In this document: positions 5,275 through 11,280 of the stretch, one piece after another | How positions within the stretch are numbered: position 1 is the first letter of the stretch | How the letters are laid out: the number at the start of each line of letters is the position of its first letter | Origin: a virus | IMG/VR virus record: IMGVR_UViG_3300025809_000163 | Coordinates: 1 to 20,842 of that record | Strand: one strand, 5' to 3' | DNA length: 20,842 nt | The notes under the pieces: generated by a model | Databases searched by the model: none | The model's input: the letters and a program-made list of their open reading frames with translations, nothing else | What the model was told of the DNA's origin: nothing | Program-made: the position numbers and the translations under genes

Positions 5275-5513
5275 GGTGCTGTTCCTCTTTCTTTCTTATC
5301 GAATATTGCCTCGTCTGCAAATACAGTGTTGAAGTAATCTTCGATCTTGTCTAGCGCCCTGATTATATCATGCGCATCGTTAATAGCCTCTAATTGAGAC
5401 TGGCCGTTCAGAAATACACTTACTTGTGCATTCCGAATCTCTTTTATGACTTCCTGATAGGTGTCGTCATTACTCAGCGTCCGTATCTTGGCCGCCTTGT
5501 CTTTTATGTTCAA
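5250..5513 (-). CDS. Small conserved protein between portal and scaffold
   Basis: An 87-residue, mainly helical protein (IKDKAAKIRTLSNDDTYQEV, then LEAINDAHDIIRALDKIEDYF). I do not know its function. It sits between portal and scaffold, and small proteins in that place are common in phages with this head module. The start is TTG (5511-5513), overlapping the portal stop as TTGA; no other start codon occurs before the conserved-looking body, so TTG is the only choice that keeps the protein. No strong ribosome site is visible, which suggests translation by ribosomes finishing the portal. Its end overlaps the scaffold start by 25 bases. Possibly a minor head-assembly factor. Confidence 0.78.
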   Translation of the reverse strand: MNIKDKAAKIRTLSNDDTYQEVIKEIRNAQVSVFLNGQSQLEAINDAHDIIRALDKIEDYFNTVFADEAIFDKKERGTAPWKRLIPK

Positions 5514-7606
5514 AATCTACCGCCAGTTACAGCTTGTGCAGGTGACTCTGCCGGGTATCGTGGCACGTTCTGCATTTGCTTGATTTGGGCAACGTCTACG
5601 GCTGTACCGTACTTGCCAAGTATCTCCGCAGCGTTAACCAGGAGGTCTTGGTCCATCTTATCACGTTCTCGGTCATCTGCAGCAATAGCCTTTTGCGCAT
5701 CAATCTGCAGCTTCGCCATGTCGGTCTGAGACTTAGCCTCGGCCTTCATCTGCTCTGCCTGGAGGTAAGCGGTTGCCTGGTCCATTTGTGGCTGCTGCTC
5801 CTGGCCTTGCTGCTGCTGTGCTAGTAGCGCCTGCTCTTGCTCTGGATTCATCGGCGTAAAGTACCTGTCAGCGTTTCTAACGCCATTTAGCGCTAGCATG
5901 TCTGCCAGGGTATTGCGTATCTGTGTCATCGTCACAAGGCCATTCCCTGGGCCGTATGCCTGGAATATCTGCATCTGCATCTGCAGGGCTTGAGTCAGGG
6001 CAGCGTTACGCTGATCTTCCCGGCCAGTACCCAGGCCAACATTGACAGAGGTATCCATCTTCTTGTTCCAGGATCGCGGATCGACGGGGATATAGTCCTC
6101 GCCACTAATGCGCATAATCTTTTCTTCATCGCAGTTCTCGATCACCAGCTTCAGCATCAGCTTAAACATATGCCGAACACCGCCTTCTGCCAGGTTGCGA
6201 GCCATGACTTCAATCTGACCTGCAGCTCCCTGCATAGTAGCCTGGACCGCAGTTGCAGTAGTTGCCTGCAGCGCATCTGGATTAAGCCCTAAACTGGCCT
6301 TTGAGATGCCTACTTTCTGCTCAATAGTCGTGTCATAGTATTCGATAGCCGCTAGCGTTTGATTGGCTACAAATGGCACTGAAAGGGGCTGTATTGCCCC
6401 TCCCTGACGTACCCGAACGATACCGCCGATCTCATTGTTCAGCATGTCGTCCATGTTCACCGCGCCATCAATAACCTCGGTGCGGGGGTGGTTAGTCAGC
6501 GCCACGTTGTCCAGCACGCCACGGATCATCATGGTGGCTGCGTCCTGGTCCTCAAACAGCAGGTCAGCAATAGACTTGCCATAGAACGTATGCGGCTCAG
6601 GGTCTATCTCAAAAGCAGCAAAGGGCTGGTCACCCCAGGGCTCATAACTTAGTAGCTGATACTCGCTGCCGCCTAGTACGACTTTCTGCATCTCTGCAAC
6701 GCCAGTGCCGTTAGTGTCTATCTTCATGTACAGCTCGGTCAGAGCTACAACACGCATAGATGGGTCCATAGGGTTTTCTGACTGATAGTCCTGCTCATAG
6801 CCTCGGCGCTCGTAGTCCTCAACCTCAGAGAATGTGTCAGAGTGCCCTAGGCCGGACATCTCAGATACAACGTCAAAGTCATACCCCATAGCCACCAGGT
6901 CACTTACTCGGACCTCAGTTCTGTGGCCAACAACGTAAGCGGTCTCGATGCTCTTTGCGTTACGATCTATAAAAAACTCTTCTGGCGGTACAGCCTCAAC
7001 ACACAAGTCACCCATCTCTCTGATCTTGCTGACCTTGAGGTCGTGACGTGGCATCTCTACCTCTGCGCCAAACTCATCCAGCTCAATCTCTATCTTTGTG
7101 GTGTGCTCGATAACCTCAACGTCCTGCTCGTTAACAATGGTCGAAAACTCCATGTCGTTCAGGTTGTTAAAAGTGTAAGTCTCGCTCTCGTCGTATGTAT
7201 CCCAGTAGACCTTTACGATGCCTGTCTTCTTTAGCAGGGCATCATGGAATACATCGTTCAATACGTCGTAACCATTAAGCTCCTGGAACTTGTACTGTAT
7301 GTACTTAGTGGCCTGCTCGGCAAACTTGATGTCTTCTGGGCCGGTAGGGACAAACTCAACCGGGCGATCAGTAGACAGGAATACACGCAGCAAGCTGGGC
7401 TTAATAGATCGTATAGCGTCACGCACCTTTGTAGATACGACGCTAGATCGGCCTTCTTCCTCACCGATATCTACCTCGCCGTTGTAGTAGCGCTGGGCCT
7501 TAATACGGTCCTCAGCCACTTCACTCTCAACAAAGTCAACAGCGTCCAGGATGGCCTCGCGGGCAATGTTTTCTACGTCATCTGCTTCTAATGGTTTTAG
7601 TTCCAC
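5510..7606 (-). CDS. Portal protein, P22-like
   Basis: A 698-residue portal, close to the length of P22 gp1 (725). It should form the ring at the capsid vertex through which DNA is packaged and ejected. Recognisable pieces include YNGEVDIGEEEGRSSVVSTK (near 42-61), then VRDAIRSIKPSLLRVF, the HDALLKKTGIVKVYWD segment, and GKSIADLLFEDQDAATMMIR before the long stem helices. After NADRYFTPMNPEQEQ the last ~110 residues are Gln-rich and coiled-coil-like, fitting the barrel helix that points into the head. The start is GTG with GGAG eight bases upstream, three bases after the stop of the 631-residue gene. Portal-small protein-scaffold-capsid is the usual head order. Confidence 0.93.
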   Translation of the reverse strand: MELKPLEADDVENIAREAILDAVDFVESEVAEDRIKAQRYYNGEVDIGEEEGRSSVVSTKVRDAIRSIKPSLLRVFLSTDRPVEFVPTGPEDIKFAEQATKYIQYKFQELNGYDVLNDVFHDALLKKTGIVKVYWDTYDESETYTFNNLNDMEFSTIVNEQDVEVIEHTTKIEIELDEFGAEVEMPRHDLKVSKIREMGDLCVEAVPPEEFFIDRNAKSIETAYVVGHRTEVRVSDLVAMGYDFDVVSEMSGLGHSDTFSEVEDYERRGYEQDYQSENPMDPSMRVVALTELYMKIDTNGTGVAEMQKVVLGGSEYQLLSYEPWGDQPFAAFEIDPEPHTFYGKSIADLLFEDQDAATMMIRGVLDNVALTNHPRTEVIDGAVNMDDMLNNEIGGIVRVRQGGAIQPLSVPFVANQTLAAIEYYDTTIEQKVGISKASLGLNPDALQATTATAVQATMQGAAGQIEVMARNLAEGGVRHMFKLMLKLVIENCDEEKIMRISGEDYIPVDPRSWNKKMDTSVNVGLGTGREDQRNAALTQALQMQMQIFQAYGPGNGLVTMTQIRNTLADMLALNGVRNADRYFTPMNPEQEQALLAQQQQGQEQQPQMDQATAYLQAEQMKAEAKSQTDMAKLQIDAQKAIAADDRERDKMDQDLLVNAAEILGKYGTAVDVAQIKQMQNVPRYPAESPAQAVTGGRF

Positions 7607-7609
7607 GTC

Positions 7610-9505
7610 TTACTCCTGGAAAAAGTTTGGCACATTTGAGTTAGGGCCACTTGGCACTTTTGCGCCTTGCTGCGCACCTGCCGTCCTGCCTGCTTGAGCA
7701 ATTGTTGCCGCAGCTTTATCTACTTTTTTCAACAATTCGCCAAATACAGTATTATCCTTCAATGCTCGCTCTACCAGCTCTGGCGACTCACTATACAATA
7801 TTTTGGCAACTTCGACCATTTGTCGGTCAGACAATCCCTCACCAGATGGGACCATGTTAACAGCAAGTTTAATCATAGCTAGAGGATCGCCACCCATACC
7901 CCTGGCAACATCATCCATCGAAACGCCGCCACCGCGCAACTGGGCTTCTCTTTGCAGCGCCTGCGTCATTGACTGCGCTCTTGGCTGTATTAACTTGTCC
8001 ATTGAGGTAGCCTCAGCCGCTCTAGTCACATCTTGCACCACTCTCGCTGCTTGCTCTTCTGGCAATAAAATTCTTAAAACGGTGCCAAGCTGCATATCTT
8101 CTTTAGCAAGATTTTCAATTGTGGTTCCTGACCTACGAGCCTTATCGTTAATGTTGGCCATTGCGCCAGCTCTAAAAGCTTCTAGCTCAGCTGTATTTAG
8201 TCTGCCAACTAAAATTTCAAGCTCATCAGCGTTCATGCTTAAAGCCTTGCGGCCAGCCTGAAACATCTCATTCTGAGACATCATGCCAGCATATTGAGCC
8301 CTGGCTTGACCTAAATCTGGGCTGGTTTGATCAATTGCGCCCCTTAAAGTTTTTTCTTTTGCTCCAAGCACCTCGCCCATAGTGCCTTCGCCGGCTTTAT
8401 ACCTAGCTCCAGTCTGTTCTTTAACATTGCGCCGGAGTATTTCGGCATCTTCTAAATTTGGCGCTCGCGTAAACTGAATTGAACCGTCTTCCATTTCTCT
8501 AAATAACGGAACAATGCTCCTTGCTTCGTAGATTTCTTTTAATGCCTGGCGGCTTGTAGGCACGGTTTGCAATATATTAAGCATCTCATCCGCAACCTCC
8601 AAAGTTACAGTTTGGCTTTCTGGCCGCGCAAACACTTCACCGTATGCCCCGCTTCTATCTTCTTTCAGCCCTTCTTCAGTTGCAGCCCTTGCCCTGAGTA
8701 TATTTGGATCAGAGACATCTGGAGATAATGCCCCAGACATAGACTCACTGGCTTGCCGGGTTGTGGCTGTTCTTCTGGCCTCGCTTGCGCTTAGTATTGT
8801 TGGTTTAACTTCACCGCCCTCGGTAACCATGCCTTTAATTGCAGCAGTTAGCGTGGCGTTATCTGCCATAATTCTGCCGCTGGCAACGTCTTGAACTATC
8901 TCATCAACAGTCAACCCGGTCGCCTCAGCTAGACGCAAAAGCTCTTTCTGTACTGCAGTGTCGGCGCCTTTCATTTTGCGCCTTGCATAGTCAATAACAG
9001 ATCTTCCTAGCCGTCCCAGCTTGCCCATAGCAACTTCTGCGGTTGTTCCAGCAGCAGTACCTACAGCAGTTCCTAGACCAACGTCTTGCACTCCCTGCCC
9101 GCTAAACATGTCAGCTTCAGATGAGCCTATTGCGGTTAATGCAGATTCTCCTGCAGCCACTTTTGCAATTCGAGCTAAATTAGACCCTGCGGCTGGAGCT
9201 CCAACGCCAGTCATGGACATCATAACAGACGGAATGAAAGCACCAGCCACTTCTAGGGTGATAGCTTCGCCAGGGTTTGCTGTCTTATATTCTGTCAGCT
9301 TGCCCCTTAATTCATCCCTAATGACCTCATAGTCCCTGCCGCCCATCGACTCAGGAAGAAGTGATTTTACTGCGGCTTCGATCTCATCTGCAAAACCAAA
9401 AGATAAGCCTTGGGCGACAGTTCTAAGTTTTTGGCTTTCAACAGGACCTTGTGCTATCGCTTGCGGCCTGTACTTCGCTAGTATCTCTTCTTTGGTTCTA
9501 GCCAT
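7610..9505 (-). CDS. Putative DNA-ejection / internal virion protein
   Basis: A 631-residue protein that I place among phage internal or ejected proteins by pattern. Residues 28-50 (LRTVAQGLSFGFADEIEAAV) followed by YKTANPGEAITLEVAGAFIP (73-92) resemble the conserved front end of large phage virion and tape-measure-like proteins. A hydrophobic stretch (82-108) and a Gly/Ala zipper (about 138-166: GVQDVGLGTAVGTAAGTTAE) could insert into the host membrane, as ejection proteins do. The remainder is a long helical body. A polar Ser/Pro/Asn end follows. No lysozyme or transglycosylase motif is visible. The ATG overlaps the preceding stop as TAATG. Its place just before the portal, in a row of virion proteins, fits a particle component; the pore role is inference. 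Confidence 0.7.
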   Translation of the reverse strand: MARTKEEILAKYRPQAIAQGPVESQKLRTVAQGLSFGFADEIEAAVKSLLPESMGGRDYEVIRDELRGKLTEYKTANPGEAITLEVAGAFIPSVMMSMTGVGAPAAGSNLARIAKVAAGESALTAIGSSEADMFSGQGVQDVGLGTAVGTAAGTTAEVAMGKLGRLGRSVIDYARRKMKGADTAVQKELLRLAEATGLTVDEIVQDVASGRIMADNATLTAAIKGMVTEGGEVKPTILSASEARRTATTRQASESMSGALSPDVSDPNILRARAATEEGLKEDRSGAYGEVFARPESQTVTLEVADEMLNILQTVPTSRQALKEIYEARSIVPLFREMEDGSIQFTRAPNLEDAEILRRNVKEQTGARYKAGEGTMGEVLGAKEKTLRGAIDQTSPDLGQARAQYAGMMSQNEMFQAGRKALSMNADELEILVGRLNTAELEAFRAGAMANINDKARRSGTTIENLAKEDMQLGTVLRILLPEEQAARVVQDVTRAAEATSMDKLIQPRAQSMTQALQREAQLRGGGVSMDDVARGMGGDPLAMIKLAVNMVPSGEGLSDRQMVEVAKILYSESPELVERALKDNTVFGELLKKVDKAAATIAQAGRTAGAQQGAKVPSGPNSNVPNFFQE

Positions 9506-10779
9506 TATTGAGCAGCCTCTAGGTAATCTTTTCTGTCCTGGTTAGACATTTCACCCCATAAAGCATACGTCATGCCAGGGTCGCCAGCTGGGTACTGAGC
9601 AGTGATGGCTGTTGCAGCATTTATCTCGTCCTGCATATCGTTCATATATTGCCCAAGACCAATACCGCTCTGCAGCTTCCTGCCCATCTTTGTCATCTCT
9701 CGATACAGCTTGTTTTGCGCAGCTATCTTTTCGTCTAAATAGTTAATTAGCTTCTGGCCTTTTAAGCTGTTAGGGATGTCCCTACTTAAAGCTAGGTCTA
9801 GCTCTCGCTCGCTTAGCGCACCAAACGTGGCGCTGTTAATTACATCAATACCAAGGGTGGTTCTAAGTGAGTTAAACATTGCAGTGTTTTCGTCAAACGC
9901 AGGCAAAAACCGCTTAATCCAACCAGTTTGAACGCCTTCTGGGGACGCAGCTAAATCCCTGGCTTGCTTCATAATATCGATAGATCGATTAACCTGTTGA
10001 GACTGGTCAAATACTTTCTCGCCTCTCTCTCTTGCGGCTTCAACGTCAGCAAGTTTAAATTGAGATTCACTTTCAAATTGCGCTTTTGCCTGAGAAGTCA
10101 CTCCTCGCGTGCCTAGTTTAGTAACAGAGTATCCGTCTTCTGCATTAGGATCGTAAGTAATAACGTACTGATCGCCAGCCTTAAGCTGCGTATCGCCGAC
10201 CGTCATGTCTTCTTCTGCAACCTGGATTGATCCGATGTTTTTAGAGGCGTAGCTGGTGCCCATTTTCTTCTTTGTAAACTCAGCAAGAGCATCTTTTGCA
10301 AGGGCTGGATTAGCCTCAACCATAGCGGCAAGCTCAGGCTGTCCCTGCTGTCTTAAATAAGCGGCAGTCTGGTTAGCCTGCGAGGATACTGTGCGCATCT
10401 TCTGACGGTCAGCATAAGCCTGCTGTATGCCTGCATCTGGAGCATAGCGCATACTGTTAAATGCTGCAGCCAGGTCCATCATGCGGTCCTTGTCCTGCAC
10501 AAAGTCCTGAACGCCACTGCCGATACGAGACAATAGCCCTGGCTTCTCCTGGGGAGCTTGTGGGGCTTGTGGCATCTGTAGGGGCTGCATTGGCTGCATT
10601 GCCTGCGGTATTGTGGCAGCAGGCATCATGCTCTGATTTACAGCGCTCTGTATGTTATTGACAGCGCCTGGCTGATAATTAGCCCCAGGCATCTGTGGCA
10701 TCTGTGGAAGCTGCTGTGGGCCAAATGTGCCCATTGCCTTCAAGCGCTCCATCTCAGCCTGCATTTGTTCTGGTGTCAT
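9505..10779 (-). CDS. Putative internal virion / ejection protein with Gln-Pro-Met-rich N-terminus
   Basis: A 424-residue protein in three parts. Residues 18-80 are low-complexity Met/Gln/Pro. Residues 100-175 are a helical domain (AAAFNSMRYAPDAGIQQAYA, then AYLRQQGQPELAAMVEANP) of a kind I recall from uncharacterised aquatic phage virion proteins. After a short beta module (about 183-223), residues 263-365 are helical (SIDIMKQARDLAASPEGVQT; then SATFGALSERELDLALSRDI), again a recurring virion or injection-protein domain. No membrane segment or enzyme motif is seen. The start overlaps the preceding stop as ATGA, with GGAG upstream. It shares a PGA(V/I)(N/D)N motif with the neighbouring 167-residue protein. 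Best guess is an ejected or tail-hub component. Confidence 0.65.
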   Translation of the reverse strand: MTPEQMQAEMERLKAMGTFGPQQLPQMPQMPGANYQPGAVNNIQSAVNQSMMPAATIPQAMQPMQPLQMPQAPQAPQEKPGLLSRIGSGVQDFVQDKDRMMDLAAAFNSMRYAPDAGIQQAYADRQKMRTVSSQANQTAAYLRQQGQPELAAMVEANPALAKDALAEFTKKKMGTSYASKNIGSIQVAEEDMTVGDTQLKAGDQYVITYDPNAEDGYSVTKLGTRGVTSQAKAQFESESQFKLADVEAARERGEKVFDQSQQVNRSIDIMKQARDLAASPEGVQTGWIKRFLPAFDENTAMFNSLRTTLGIDVINSATFGALSERELDLALSRDIPNSLKGQKLINYLDEKIAAQNKLYREMTKMGRKLQSGIGLGQYMNDMQDEINAATAITAQYPAGDPGMTYALWGEMSNQDRKDYLEAAQ

Positions 10780-11279
10780 GCTCCGCTCCCTTTGTTTTTA
10801 AACAAGTCTAACAAGCCGCTAAAATCTACTTGCTCTCCTGTTGCCGGGTTAGTCATTGGAGAAGATGATGCCAAGTTTGGAATCTCAGGAAGCGCCATCA
10901 TGCCTCCACCGCGCTGCAAGGGAATCATCCCTGGAGGTGTAACCTGGTAAGACATAGAAGATGCCATGTCGCCCAGGTTGCTAATCATTTGCTCTCTAGC
11001 GATATCTGACTCAGCATTCTGCTGTGCTTGTAGGAACGCAGGGTCTAGAGTCTGAGCCTGGCTTAAAGATTCCATAGCAGCCGCAGTGTTGTCGATTGCG
11101 CCGGGTTGAGCCTGCACGCCTAGCATGCTTTCAGATGGAGCCGCCGGGGCAGCAAAGTTATTGATCGCGCCCTGGTTAGCAGTCATACCCGCCATCATTG
11201 ACGGGTCTACCATGTTAGAGCTCATAAGAGCCTTGCGCAGCATCTCTTCTTGATCGTTCTTTTTTTGGTATCCAAACAT
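10776..11279 (-). CDS. Small Met/Ala/Gln-rich virion-associated protein
   Basis: A 167-residue protein of unknown function. The N-terminus is charged (MFGYQKKNDQEEMLRKAL). Then two related segments, NQGAINNFAA (35-44) and QPGAIDNTAA (58-67), form an internal repeat. A helical Gln/Ala region and a Met/Pro/Gly-rich region with LQRGGGMMALPEIP (121-134) follow. The C-terminus is SGLLDLFKNKG. It has the disordered composition of internal head or tail-accessory proteins. It lies between the 778-residue repeat protein (stop one base before the ATG) and the 424-residue protein (ATGA overlap), which carries the same PGA-x-N motif in its own N-terminus. The two may bind the same partner. Enzyme activity is unlikely. 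Confidence 0.6.
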   Translation of the reverse strand: MFGYQKKNDQEEMLRKALMSSNMVDPSMMAGMTANQGAINNFAAPAAPSESMLGVQAQPGAIDNTAAAMESLSQAQTLDPAFLQAQQNAESDIAREQMISNLGDMASSMSYQVTPPGMIPLQRGGGMMALPEIPNLASSSPMTNPATGEQVDFSGLLDLFKNKGSGA

Positions 11280-11280
11280 T

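Noticed and set aside
4982-5332. Open plus-strand frame rich in Ser opposite the scaffold gene
   Set aside because: It is the mirror of the Asp/Glu-rich scaffold N-terminus (GAN codons reverse to Ser-type codons); no ribosome site, and low-complexity composition.
7244-7591. Plus-strand ORF opposite the start of the portal gene
   Set aside because: Lies fully inside a clear portal gene; hydrophobic antisense translation without a ribosome site.
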